From Sphingomonas sp. S2M10 (GTDB lineage Bacteria > Pseudomonadota > Alphaproteobacteria > Sphingomonadales > Sphingomonadaceae), in assembly GCF_012650175.1 (NCBI RefSeq), contig NZ_JAAILI010000032.1, positions 1-47,083 on the forward strand: 47,083 nt of DNA, in the 5' to 3' direction. The notes below the pieces were generated by a model. It was not told the DNA's origin. It saw nothing but the letters and a program-made list of their open reading frames with translations, and ran no database searches. The translations under genes and the position numbers were made by a program. Shown piece after piece: positions 39,989 to 47,083 of this stretch (positions within the stretch are counted from its first letter, which is position 1; every line of letters begins with the position of its first letter).

Positions 39989-40704
39989 TGCAAACTCCGG
40001 ATTCAGCAAGTGAGGCACGGCGGCGTCTTATCGTCTTCGCCGGGCTGGGCATAGGGGCCTATGCACTTGCGATGCTGGCCATCGCGCCGGCGAGCCTGCT
40101 CGTCCGAAACGTGCCCTGGCGCAGCGGCGTGGCCGGGACGATCTGGAACGGCGAAGTCGGCGTGGCGGGCGGGAGCAAGCTGGAATGGCATCTGGCGCCG
40201 CTGCGTTCGCTGACCAGCCTCGGCCTCGCCGCGGACTGGAAGGCGACCGGACCGGATACCGATCTCGGCGGCCGCGCGCTGGTGCATCTCGGCGGGCGGA
40301 CGGTGCTCGATCATGTGAGCGGCGCGGCGGATGCCAGCCTGCTCCAGGCGATTCAGCCCGATCTTCCGTTCACCTGCCAGCTGGTGATGCAGGTGGAGAT
40401 GGCGCGGATCGCGGTGCGCGGCGGCGCGCAGATGCTGGACGGCAAGGTGACGACCGATCCCGGCAGCTGCCGCCCCAAGACCGGCGGGGGTTCGACCGCA
40501 GTGCCGGCACTGCTGCTGACCGCCGAGCATATCGGCCCGCGCACGACGATCCGTCTGACGCCGGCGACGCAGCGGCGGCAGCTACTGCTCGACGCGATCC
40601 TGGGCGAGGACGGAACGCTGGACCTGGGCGTCAGCAAGGACGGCGCGGCTGCGCTGCCGTTCGTTGGCCTGCCCGGCGGGGCACGAATTCAGGGAAAGAT
40701 GTGA
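39931..40704 (+). CDS. gspN: Type II secretion protein GspN
   Basis: GspN is an inner-membrane accessory protein of some T2SSs. I chose ATG 39931 (257 aa) because GGAGG lies 6 nt upstream. This makes its first 58 bases overlap the divergent start of the binding-protein gene; TTG 39988 is an alternative. A membrane segment (LIVFAGLGIGAYALAMLAIA, about 33-55) is followed by the GspN periplasmic domain with VPWRSGVAGTIWNGEVGVAG, WHLAPLRSL and FTCQLVMQVEMARIAVRGGA. It converges on gspF across a shared terminator. Confidence 0.9.
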   Translation: MPRIGRGPRATAAAGTDGPLQTPDSASEARRRLIVFAGLGIGAYALAMLAIAPASLLVRNVPWRSGVAGTIWNGEVGVAGGSKLEWHLAPLRSLTSLGLAADWKATGPDTDLGGRALVHLGGRTVLDHVSGAADASLLQAIQPDLPFTCQLVMQVEMARIAVRGGAQMLDGKVTTDPGSCRPKTGGGSTAVPALLLTAEHIGPRTTIRLTPATQRRQLLLDAILGEDGTLDLGVSKDGAAALPFVGLPGGARIQGKM

Positions 40705-40707
40705 ACT

Positions 40708-40741
40708 AAAAGCCCGCTCCCGCCCGCGGGAGAGGGCTTTT
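40708..40741. terminator. Bidirectional terminator between gspN and gspF
   Basis: AAAAGCCCGCTCCCG (40708-40722) pairs with CGGGAGAGGGCTTTT (40727-40741), one mismatch, 4-nt loop. The A and T flanks make it work on both strands. Its right arm runs into the gspF stop codon (40740-40742). The CTCCCG/CGGGAG core resembles the local palindrome family. Confidence 0.85.
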
Positions 40742-41966
40742 ACACCCCCACCAGGTTGTTGAGGTTGATGATCGGCAGCAGGATCGCCAACACCATCAGC
40801 AGCACCAGCCCACCCATGACCAGCAGCACCAGCGGCTCGACCAGCGCGACCAATGTCGAGACCAGCGCATCCAGCTCACGCTCCAGCTCACCCGAGGCGC
40901 GGCCGAGCGCGGGGGCGAGCTTGCCAGAGCTTTCGCCCGACGCCACGATCGCGACCAGCATCGAGGGGAAGATGTCCGCTTCGTGCATCGCCGCGCGCAG
41001 ACTGATGCCTTCCCGCACGCGCATCGCCACGCCTAGCGCCTTTTCGCGGACGAAATGGTTGGGCGTCACCGCGGCGGCGGCATGCAGCGCCTCCACCAGC
41101 GGCACCGCGCTGCCCACCAGCGTGGCGAGGCTCCCGGCGAAACGTGCGGCGTTCATCTGGCGGCTGAAGCGGCGGAACGGACGGCGCTCGGCGAAGAAGC
41201 GGTGCACGCGCAGACGGTTGGCCGGCACCCGCAGCCAGCGCCCGAAGGCGACGATGCCGATGCCGATCGCGATCAGCAGGTACAGCCCGAAGCCCTGCAG
41301 GAACGCGCTGATCGCGATCAGCGCGCGGGTGAGCAGGGGCAAATCGGCGCCGCGCGAGACGAACACCTTCACGATGTCGGGCACGACATAGACCATCAGC
41401 AGCACCATCATGCCAAACGATACCAGCGCCAGCAGCGCCGGATAGAGCAGTGCGAGCTGCAGCTTCTGGCCATTGGCCTGACGATTCTCGACGAACTCGG
41501 CGAGGTGATTGAGCACATCGGGCAGACGCCCCGAGGCCTCGCCCGCCGATACCGAGGCGCGGTAGAATTCGGGGAATGCCTTGGGATGCTGGGCCAGCGC
41601 GGCGGCGAAGCTGCGGCCGTCGAGGATCGCGCCGCGCACGTCGAGCAGCAGCGAGCTGACCGCGGGCTGCTCGGACTGGGTGGCGACGAGGCGGAGCGCC
41701 TCCTCGATCGCAATGTCCGAGCCGACCAGCGTGGAAATCTGCCGCGTGACGGTGGCGAGCGCGCGGGCGCTTACCCCGCTGCGGCCGAAGCGCGGCAGGG
41801 TGATCGATCCGATCGAGCGGCCGCGCTCGGCAGCAGGCTCGACGGAGAGCGGCAGCAGCGCCTGCTCGCGCAGCAGCGCGCGGGCGGCGGTGGGGCTCGA
41901 GGCCTCGATCACGCCGCGCTTGGCGGCGCCGCTGCGATCGGCCGCGCGATAAGCGAAGGCGGGCAT
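40740..41966 (-). CDS. gspF: Type II secretion inner-membrane platform protein GspF
   Basis: The 408-aa product has the two repeated GspF domains. The N-terminus MPAFAYRAADRSGAAKRGVI is typical. Further blocks are LATVTRQISTLVGSDIAIEEAL, FPEFYRASVSAGEASGRLPD and then, after a membrane segment, FAGSLATLVGSAVPLVEALHA with FPSMLVAIVASGESSGKLAP. Three membrane segments are present. GspF couples the GspE ATPase to pseudopilus assembly. It is separated from gspE by a 149-bp palindromic element, whereas gspL, gspM and gspE overlap. Confidence 0.96.
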   Translation of the reverse strand: MPAFAYRAADRSGAAKRGVIEASSPTAARALLREQALLPLSVEPAAERGRSIGSITLPRFGRSGVSARALATVTRQISTLVGSDIAIEEALRLVATQSEQPAVSSLLLDVRGAILDGRSFAAALAQHPKAFPEFYRASVSAGEASGRLPDVLNHLAEFVENRQANGQKLQLALLYPALLALVSFGMMVLLMVYVVPDIVKVFVSRGADLPLLTRALIAISAFLQGFGLYLLIAIGIGIVAFGRWLRVPANRLRVHRFFAERRPFRRFSRQMNAARFAGSLATLVGSAVPLVEALHAAAAVTPNHFVREKALGVAMRVREGISLRAAMHEADIFPSMLVAIVASGESSGKLAPALGRASGELERELDALVSTLVALVEPLVLLVMGGLVLLMVLAILLPIINLNNLVGV

Positions 41967-41971
41967 CTAAA

Positions 41972-42104
41972 ATCCTCCCCGGCACGGGGAAGGGGACCGC
42001 GCGGCGCAGCCGCGGGGTGGAGGGGGGCCTCCACGCGCGAGTCCGGTGGGGATGCCCCCCTCCACCATGCTACGCATGGTCCCCCTCCCCGTGCCGGGGA
42101 GGAT
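41972..42104. repeat. Large nested inverted repeat in the gspE-gspF spacer
   Basis: The outer arms of 27 bp (41972-41998 and 42078-42104, one mismatch) both contain CCTCCCCGGCACGGGGA-type sequence, itself a hairpin. Inner arms of 13 bp match perfectly (GGTGGAGGGGGGC at 42016-42028 and GCCCCCCTCCACC at 42054-42066). The arrangement, with outer CCCC-rich hairpins and inner GGTGG arms, matches the layout seen between rpoB and rpoC, so the two are probably members of one repeat family. In mRNA it would form a long double stem that could protect or cut the gspLMEF transcript. Confidence 0.75.
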
Positions 42105-42115
42105 CTGGGGGCCGC

Positions 42116-43582
42116 TCACGCCTCGTCCCTCACGACGCGGGCGACTTCCTCAACCGTGGTCACGCCGGCCTGCAGCTTGGCCACGCCATCGTCGAGCAAG
42201 CTCGGATTCTCGCGCCGCGCATGGCGATCGATCTCGGCCTCGCTGGCGCCGTCGTGGATCAGCTTCTGGAACGCGTCGTCCACCGCGACCACCTCGTACA
42301 GGCCGGCGCGCCCGCGATAGCCCTCGTCATGGCACTGGTCGCAGCCGACCGCACGCCACACCGGCGCCCCCACCGGCAGCGCGCCGCCGAGCAGCAGCGA
42401 GTCCGCCTCGCTTGCGACATCCTCTCGGCGACACGTCGGACATAGCCGTCGCACCAGCCGCTGTGCGCACAATCCGACCACCATCGGCGCGAGCAGATAG
42501 CGCTCCACGCCCATATCGATCAGCCGCGTCACCGATCCGACGGCGCTGTTGGTATGCAGCGTCGACAGCACGAAATGGCCGGTCATCGCCGAGCGCACCG
42601 CCACCTGTGCCGTTTCCTGGTCGCGGATCTCGCCGACCATGATCACGTCGGGATCCTGGCGGAGGATCGCCCGAAGGCCGCGCGCGAAGGTCATGTCCGT
42701 GCGCGGGTTGACCTGGGTCTGCGCGACGCCCGGCAGCTCGTATTCGATCGGGTCCTCGACCGTCATCACGTTGCGCTTGCGGTCGTTGAGCCGGGTGAGC
42801 GCGGTGTAGAGCGTGGTCGTCTTGCCCGAACCCGTCGGTCCGGTGACGAGCAGGATGCCGTGCGGGCGTTCGAGCAGCCGGCCGAACACCGCCTGGTCGC
42901 GCTCGCTCATGCCCAGGCCGGACAGGTCCAGTTTCAGCGAGCCCTTCTCGAGCAGACGCAGCACCACCCGCTCGCCATGCTGGGTCGGGATGGTCGAGAC
43001 GCGCGCGTCGACATCGTGCCCGCCGATACGCAGCGTCACGCGGCCGTCCTGCGGTACGCGCCGCTCGGCGATGTCGAGCTTGGCCATCACCTTGATGCGG
43101 CTGACGAGCAGCGGCGCCAGCGCGCGCGGCGGCTCGATCATGTCGCGCAGCACGCCGTCGATGCGGAAGCGGACGACGAGGCGCTTTTCCTGCGTCTCGA
43201 CATGCACGTCCGACGCGCCTTCCTTGACCGCCTCCAGCAGCAGCGCGTTGATCAGGCGGATCACCGGCGCGTCGTCGCGCGTGTCGAGCAGGTCGTCGAC
43301 GCTGGCGGCGCTGTCCGCCAAGGCGGCCAGATCCATGTCGCCCAGGTCGATATCGGCGGCGGCGCCACCCGCCCCGCCATAAGCCTGGCCCAGCGCGGTA
43401 TCGAAGGCGGCGCCTTCCAGCCGCACGAACTGGGCACCAGGCGCCAGCCGCTGGACCTCCAACAGTCCGTCGAGCGGGGCGTCGGCGCGGTGGACGCACT
43501 CGATCCCCTGCGGCGTCTCCCGCAGCAGCACGCCGTGGCGGCGGGCGAAGCTGTAGGGCAAGCTAGGCGCGTCGAGGATCAT
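42116..43582 (-). CDS. gspE: Type II secretion ATPase GspE
   Basis: GspE hydrolyses ATP in the cytoplasm to drive pseudopilus growth. The 488-aa product has an N1E-like region (PYSFARRHGVLL), and then the ATPase core with LLLEAVKEGASDVHVET, RRVPQDGRVTLRI and Walker A GPTGSGKTT (248-256). Asp-box and Walker B follow (TVEDPIEYELPG, LRQDPDVIMVGEIRD), and then the His-box TGHFVLSTLHTN. The zinc site of two CxxC pairs (CPTC and CDQC) is present. Its start overlaps the gspM stop by 4 bp. The N-terminal domain is somewhat shorter than in enteric GspE. Confidence 0.97.
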   Translation of the reverse strand: MILDAPSLPYSFARRHGVLLRETPQGIECVHRADAPLDGLLEVQRLAPGAQFVRLEGAAFDTALGQAYGGAGGAAADIDLGDMDLAALADSAASVDDLLDTRDDAPVIRLINALLLEAVKEGASDVHVETQEKRLVVRFRIDGVLRDMIEPPRALAPLLVSRIKVMAKLDIAERRVPQDGRVTLRIGGHDVDARVSTIPTQHGERVVLRLLEKGSLKLDLSGLGMSERDQAVFGRLLERPHGILLVTGPTGSGKTTTLYTALTRLNDRKRNVMTVEDPIEYELPGVAQTQVNPRTDMTFARGLRAILRQDPDVIMVGEIRDQETAQVAVRSAMTGHFVLSTLHTNSAVGSVTRLIDMGVERYLLAPMVVGLCAQRLVRRLCPTCRREDVASEADSLLLGGALPVGAPVWRAVGCDQCHDEGYRGRAGLYEVVAVDDAFQKLIHDGASEAEIDRHARRENPSLLDDGVAKLQAGVTTVEEVARVVRDEA

Positions 43583-44079
43583 TGGCCGAGTTCCACGGTA
43601 CCGGAGACATGGCCCGGCGCGGCCAGTCGCTGCAAGGTGACACGCCGGACACGCAAGTCACTGGTCGTCGTCACGTCGGCGAGCCAGTGGACGAGCGAGT
43701 CGTAGCTCGCATCCGCCACGCTCGCCCGCACGCCGCCCGCGATCGGGGCGGTGGTCAGCGCCACGCCGAAGGCGCCGGCGGACTGGTTGGCGATCGTCTC
43801 GGGCGCGCCGGTGCGACGCTGCGGCTTCACCGAACTGAGCGAACCCGCCGCGCGGATGCGGGCGTTGAGCGTCTCGTAGGTGCGGATATCGGCCAGCGCC
43901 GCGGCGCGCGCGCCCTGAATCGGCTTTACCACGCCGAAGACCAGCACCACTGCCGCGAGGAACACGGCCATCGCGGCGAGCATCGTCCGCTCGCGCGGGC
44001 TGCGCGCCTGCCACCAAGTGCCGGTGCGGGAAAGGCCGGCGTCGAGCGTCGGCAGCTGGGTGCGGAGGAAATTGCTCAT
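43579..44079 (-). CDS. gspM: Type II secretion protein GspM
   Basis: The 166-aa product from ATG 44079 overlaps the gspL stop by 4 bp. A short cytoplasmic tail precedes a membrane segment (RTMLAAMAVFLAAVVLVFGV, about 31-50) and a small periplasmic ferredoxin-like domain. The domain contains ALADIRTYETLNARIRAAGS and YDSLVHWLADVTTTSDLRVR, the latter typical of GspM. The pre-membrane WWQARSPRERTML is a common GspM feature. It partners GspL in the inner-membrane platform. Confidence 0.92.
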   Translation of the reverse strand: MSNFLRTQLPTLDAGLSRTGTWWQARSPRERTMLAAMAVFLAAVVLVFGVVKPIQGARAAALADIRTYETLNARIRAAGSLSSVKPQRRTGAPETIANQSAGAFGVALTTAPIAGGVRASVADASYDSLVHWLADVTTTSDLRVRRVTLQRLAAPGHVSGTVELGQ

Positions 44080-45215
44080 GCTGCGCGCGCCGTAATGCGG
44101 ATGGAGCCGTCTGGCGAGGCCGTCGCCTGCCCCTGGACGCGGCCGGCCTTCAATGCCTCGGCGATCCGCGCGGCGAGATCGGGAGCGCCGGGGGCGCAGT
44201 CCAGCGTCAGCACGCTGCTCTCGTAACGCACCGCCCGCACCGAGATGCTGCCGGAAAGCGGGGTAAGCGCCGACGACACGCGCGCCAGCAGCGGCACGAA
44301 GCGATCGGGCGCCTGCCCGCCGCCGGTCGGCAGCAGATCGGTGACCGTGGCCTTGAGGTCGCCGGTGAGGTCCGTCCCCGGCGCTGCCAACGCGACCAGC
44401 GCGCGGGTATCCGCGGCGCGGCGATCGGCGATAGCCCGCAGCATCAGCGCATCGGCACCGGCGATCACGATGTGCGCCGCCGCGCCGATCGCCAGAATCC
44501 AGCCGAGCCGCCGCCAGCCGCTCGACAGGCCTTCCCGTTTCGCGGCGAACATGCCCTGGCGAAGATCGAGCTCGGCCGTCGCGACATCGATTCGCGCCGC
44601 GGGGTCTCGCAGATCCGGCGTCGCCCCATGCCCCTGGAGAGCGCCCTCGAGCGGTTCGCCCAGATTGTGGATGCGCGGCCGACCCGCGGTTTCCCACGCT
44701 GCGCCGAGCAGCGCGGCAGGCATGGCGAAGCCGGTTCCGTCCGCCGCCAGCACCAGCGCGCGGCCGTCGCGGACCTCGACCGCCCATCCTTCCGCCGGCC
44801 GGGGCAGCAGCAGCACGTCCGGCACCATCGGTGCGCCGGCCAGACCCTGCGCCTCCGCAAGCGCGACCCACGCGCCCATGACGTCCGCCCGCACGATCCC
44901 GACGAGATAGCGATTCGGCGATTCGGCCGGATCGAGCCGCGCACCGAGTGCCAGGTGGAGCGAGTCGATCGGCTCCGCCACCTGGTCCTCGATCGCGAAA
45001 GGCAGCGCCGCCAGCCGGCGGGCGCGATTCGGCAACGGCAGGTCGACCGCGAGCAACCGCACCCGTTCGGTGGGAACGAGGATGGTTGCGGGTCCCTCGG
45101 CGGAGACTATGATCAGGCGGTCGCCCGCCAGCGTCCACACACCTCCGGCGTGCGGCGGCGGCAGGTCCGGCGTTCGGGCACCGTGTGTCACAGAAGCTTC
45201 ATGGGTAGGACGCAT
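44076..45215 (-). CDS. gspL: Type II secretion protein GspL
   Basis: The 379-aa product, from ATG 45215, has an actin-like cytoplasmic domain (VPTERVRLLAVDLPLPNRAR, LPFAIEDQVAEPIDSLHLAL, LLLPRPAEGWAVEVRDGRAL). A membrane segment follows (LGWILAIGAAAHIVIAGADA, near residue 240), and then a periplasmic ferredoxin-like domain. GspL recruits GspE and pairs with GspM. It heads the minus-strand unit gspL-gspM-gspE-(repeat)-gspF. Its start is only 9 bp from the divergent start of gspG. A later GTG (VTHGARTPDLPP) would leave more room for a promoter. Confidence 0.92.
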   Translation of the reverse strand: MRPTHEASVTHGARTPDLPPPHAGGVWTLAGDRLIIVSAEGPATILVPTERVRLLAVDLPLPNRARRLAALPFAIEDQVAEPIDSLHLALGARLDPAESPNRYLVGIVRADVMGAWVALAEAQGLAGAPMVPDVLLLPRPAEGWAVEVRDGRALVLAADGTGFAMPAALLGAAWETAGRPRIHNLGEPLEGALQGHGATPDLRDPAARIDVATAELDLRQGMFAAKREGLSSGWRRLGWILAIGAAAHIVIAGADALMLRAIADRRAADTRALVALAAPGTDLTGDLKATVTDLLPTGGGQAPDRFVPLLARVSSALTPLSGSISVRAVRYESSVLTLDCAPGAPDLAARIAEALKAGRVQGQATASPDGSIRITARAA

Positions 45216-45224
45216 GAGGCAGGG

Positions 45225-45707
45225 ATGCGCATAAGTTTGAAACCATTTTGTGACATCGCATCGCAGCGCGCCCCGCGCAAGCTCCGCCAGGTCGGCGAGC
45301 ATGAAGCCGGGCTGACGCTGATCGAGATGCTCATCGTTCTCGTGATCATCGCCGTGGTCGCGGGCCTCATCACCGCCAACGTGATCAACCGGCCCGACGA
45401 GGCGCGGGTGACCACCACCAAGGGCAATATCTCCAGCATCGAAGGCGCGCTGAAGATGTATCGCCTCGACAATGGCGATTACCCCACGACCGATCAGGGC
45501 CTGAAGGCGCTGGTGGAAAAGCCGACGATTCCGCCGGTGCCGTCGAACTGGGCACAGGGCGGCTATCTCTCCGCCGCGCCGCTCGATGCCTGGGGCAAGC
45601 CGTACGAATACAAGTCCGAAGGCGGCGGCTTCACGATTCGCTCGTTTGGCAAGGACGGCAAGCCGGGCGGCGAAGGCGTCGACGCAGATATCCAAGGCAA
45701 GGGCTGA
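45225..45707 (+). CDS. gspG: Type II secretion major pseudopilin GspG
   Basis: GspG polymerises into the pseudopilus. The 160-aa product from ATG 45225 has a rather long basic leader of about 30 residues (MRISLKPFCDIASQRAPRKL...) cut after HEAG before LTLIEMLIVLVIIAVVAGLI, with Glu at +5. The rest is canonical: KGNISSIEGALKMYRLDNGD, YPTTDQGLKALVEKP, GGYLSAAPLDAWGKPYEYKS and the acidic calcium-binding tail GKDGKPGGEGVDADI. The first mature residue is Leu instead of Phe or Met. gspH starts on the last base of its stop codon. Confidence 0.97.
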   Translation: MRISLKPFCDIASQRAPRKLRQVGEHEAGLTLIEMLIVLVIIAVVAGLITANVINRPDEARVTTTKGNISSIEGALKMYRLDNGDYPTTDQGLKALVEKPTIPPVPSNWAQGGYLSAAPLDAWGKPYEYKSEGGGFTIRSFGKDGKPGGEGVDADIQGKG

Positions 45708-46234
45708 TGCCGCTCGGGGGGGCGGTTCCGCACCTGACGTCCCTCCCCTCCCGCCCTCGGGAGGGGCGCCGCCCGATCGCGCCTGCCCAAACCGGCATGA
45801 CGCTGATCGAGATGCTGATCGTGCTGGTCATCATCGGCGTCGCCGCCGGGGCGGTAACCCTGGGAATCGGCGCGGCCACGCGCAAGCCGAGCGTGGAGAG
45901 CGAAGCCCGCCGCCTTGCCTCGCGGCTGCAGGCCGCCGCGGACGACGCGATGCTCGGCGATCGCCTGGTCGCCTTCACTGCCGAGCCGCATGGCTATGGC
46001 TTCGCCACGATCAGCGCGGGCGGCGGGATGGCCGCGCGCACCGATGGCGCGCTGGCGCCGCACACGCTGCCCGCCGGGATCACCCTGACGCTCGACTCGC
46101 GCCCCCCGGTCGTGCTGGGGGTCGACGGATCCGGCAGGCCGATGGCGGCAACGGTGGACAATGGCAGCCAGCGCTGGATCGTCCGCTATGACGGTCTGAC
46201 CGCAACGGCCCTCCCTGCCCCGGCCGCGCGATGA
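45707..46234 (+). CDS. gspH: Type II secretion minor pseudopilin GspH with a repeat-derived leader
   Basis: The 175-aa product starts at ATG 45707 in a TGATG overlap with gspG. The prepilin cleavage site is QTG/MTLIEMLIVLVIIGVAAGAV with Glu at +5. A GspH domain follows (ARRLASRLQAAADDAMLGDR, AFTAEPHGYGFATI). The leader is about 30 residues, far longer than the usual 6-15, and its middle (LTSLPSRPREGRRP) is coded by a CCCCTCCCG/CGGGAGGGG palindrome at 45745-45766. Prepilin peptidase should remove it, so the insertion may be neutral. An internal start could also be used. Confidence 0.92.
   Translation: MPLGGAVPHLTSLPSRPREGRRPIAPAQTGMTLIEMLIVLVIIGVAAGAVTLGIGAATRKPSVESEARRLASRLQAAADDAMLGDRLVAFTAEPHGYGFATISAGGGMAARTDGALAPHTLPAGITLTLDSRPPVVLGVDGSGRPMAATVDNGSQRWIVRYDGLTATALPAPAAR
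45745..45766. repeat. REP-like palindrome inside gspH
   Basis: The perfect 9-bp inverted repeat CCCCTCCCG (45745-45753) and CGGGAGGGG (45758-45766) has a 4-nt loop. It has the same core as the palindromes between rpoB and rpoC. It is in frame within the coding region and encodes part of the cleaved leader. Confidence 0.7.
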
Positions 46235-46581
46235 CCGACGAGCGCGGCTTCTCGCTGATCGAGGCGCTGGTGGCGCTGGCAGTGCTGGCCATCGCCACGG
46301 TGGGGCTGATGCGCACCGTGCAGAGCCATATCGATTCGACGCGCGGAGTGGAACGGCGCGCCGCCGCGATGTGGGTGGCGGAAAATCGTCTCGCCGAGTT
46401 GGAGGCCGGCATTGCCGGCGAGGCGCAGGTGGAGATGCTCGGCGAACGCTGGCGCATCGCGGTGGACAAGCGGAGCACCGACGATCCCGAAATCACCCGC
46501 ATCCGGATCAACGTGTTTCCCGCTGCCGAGAAGACGCCGCTTGCATCGCTCGACGGCTTCGTGGACGGACGAAACGGATGA
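46231..46581 (+). CDS. gspI: Type II secretion minor pseudopilin GspI
   Basis: The 116-aa product has a very short leader MTDERG, cut before FSLIEALVALAVLAIATVGL (Glu at +5). GspI-type sequence follows: AAAMWVAENRLAELEAG, LGERWRIAVDK and DPEITRIRINVFP. It should form the tip complex with GspJ and GspK, which are coded in a separate unit 7 kb away. It overlaps gspH and gspC by 4 bp each. Confidence 0.94.
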   Translation: MTDERGFSLIEALVALAVLAIATVGLMRTVQSHIDSTRGVERRAAAMWVAENRLAELEAGIAGEAQVEMLGERWRIAVDKRSTDDPEITRIRINVFPAAEKTPLASLDGFVDGRNG

Positions 46582-47083
46582 CCCGCCTTGCCCTCACTCC
46601 GCGCCAGACGCGCACCGCGCTCGACCTGTTGACCGGCGCGATGGTCGTCTCGGTCGCCTTTGCCTTGGCAGGGCTCACCTGGCGGATCGCTGGCCATGCC
46701 GGCACCGGCGCGATCACCGTGCCCTCGGGCCGCTCGGGTCCCGCAGTCGCGCCCGACATGGCTCCCGCCATCGCGCTGGCGCCGTTCGGCACGCCGGTGA
46801 TCGTCGATGCGCCGCAACCGAGCACGCTCCCGCTGGAGTTGAAGGGAATCGTCGCGGCGGTGCCCGCCGAGCTTTCCACCGCCTTCATCGCGGTGAGCGG
46901 TGCGCCTGCCACCGCGTTCCGCGTCGGTCAGGCGGTGAACGGCGCCACCATCGCCGCCATCCAGCGCGATCGCGTGCTGTTCGACAATGGCGGCCGCCGC
47001 GAGTTCCTCGCCTTTCCCGATCCCACCCTGTCACCCGAGCAGCGCCAAGCCGCGGCCGCGGCCCCGCCGGCCGGCGCGCCCCC
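46578..47083 (+). CDS. gspC: Type II secretion inner-membrane protein GspC (partial, runs off the right edge)
   Basis: The frame opens at ATG 46578 in an ATGA overlap with gspI and is still open at the window end after 168 codons. The N-terminus is MTRLALTPRQTRTALDLLTG. The membrane segment is near residues 22-42 (MVVSVAFALAGLTWRIAG). A Pro/Ala linker leads to the HR domain (TLPLELKGIVAAVPAELSTAFI, VGQAVNGATIAAIQRDRVLF), which contacts the GspD secretin. A PDZ or coiled-coil domain and gspD would be expected beyond the edge. Confidence 0.9.
   Translation, partial: MTRLALTPRQTRTALDLLTGAMVVSVAFALAGLTWRIAGHAGTGAITVPSGRSGPAVAPDMAPAIALAPFGTPVIVDAPQPSTLPLELKGIVAAVPAELSTAFIAVSGAPATAFRVGQAVNGATIAAIQRDRVLFDNGGRREFLAFPDPTLSPEQRQAAAAAPPAGAP

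Noticed and set aside
44080..45138. N-terminal extension of GspM into gspL
   Set aside because: Frame shadow of gspL, Arg/Gly-rich. GspM starts at 44079 in an ATGA overlap.
45216..45695. N-terminal extension of GspL by about 160 residues
   Set aside because: It is antisense to gspG and has no GspL-like sequence. MRPTHEAS at 45215 begins the domain.

Overview
The window looks like chromosomal DNA of a high-GC alphaproteobacterium, most likely a sphingomonad (Sphingomonas or a close relative). The grounds are protein-level impressions: alphaproteobacterial RpoB (1390 aa) and RpoC (1427 aa), two TonB-dependent receptors, an OprB-type porin, a FadL-type channel, and a complete-looking run of type II secretion genes. 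No database search was possible, so family names rest on motifs and general resemblance.

Layout. 1-905: a CocE/NonD-type hydrolase gene that breaks off near 122-127, next to about 120 bp of foreign-looking DNA. 1027-4812: an Ala/Pro-rich membrane-anchored protein and a TonB-dependent receptor, both on the minus strand. 4813-13890: a long rpoB leader with a good sigma-70-type promoter, then rpoB and rpoC, separated by about 160 bp of nested GC-rich palindromes and closed by a strong terminator. 13946-17030: an OprB-like porin diverging from a chemoreceptor. 17027-19107: modABC. 19190-22740: a two-gene unit coding for a PLP-aminotransferase/FAD-oxidoreductase fusion and a family 2 glycosyltransferase. 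22847-25101: an L,D-transpeptidase, a coiled-coil lipoprotein and two small unknown genes. 25154-28079: lepA and a CsgG-like protein with an SH3-like tail. 28186-31730: a TonB receptor, a NadR-like kinase and PnuC, which together look like a uptake-and-trapping set for an NAD precursor. 31918-31994: tRNA-Pro(CGG) with its own promoter and terminator. 32098-36862: a TPR-arginine methyltransferase-like protein, a FadL-like protein, a DUF2147-like protein, a small subtilase and YbaK.

36866-47083 is a type II secretion (T2SS) locus broken into four transcription units that point in different directions: SBP-gspJ-gspK-(hypothetical) on minus, gspN on plus, gspL-gspM-gspE-gspF on minus, and gspG-gspH-gspI-gspC on plus. 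gspC runs off the right edge. gspD and the prepilin peptidase are not in the window. A periplasmic binding-protein-like gene is translationally coupled to gspJ.

The most unusual signals are: the aminotransferase-flavoprotein fusion coupled to a glycosyltransferase; a TPR protein with a PRMT7/PRMT9-like catalytic core; two genes whose Shine-Dalgarno sequence lies in a perfect hairpin; and a family of CCCCTCCCG/CGGGAGGGG palindromes that sits between rpoB and rpoC, between gspE and gspF, and inside the translated leader of gspH.
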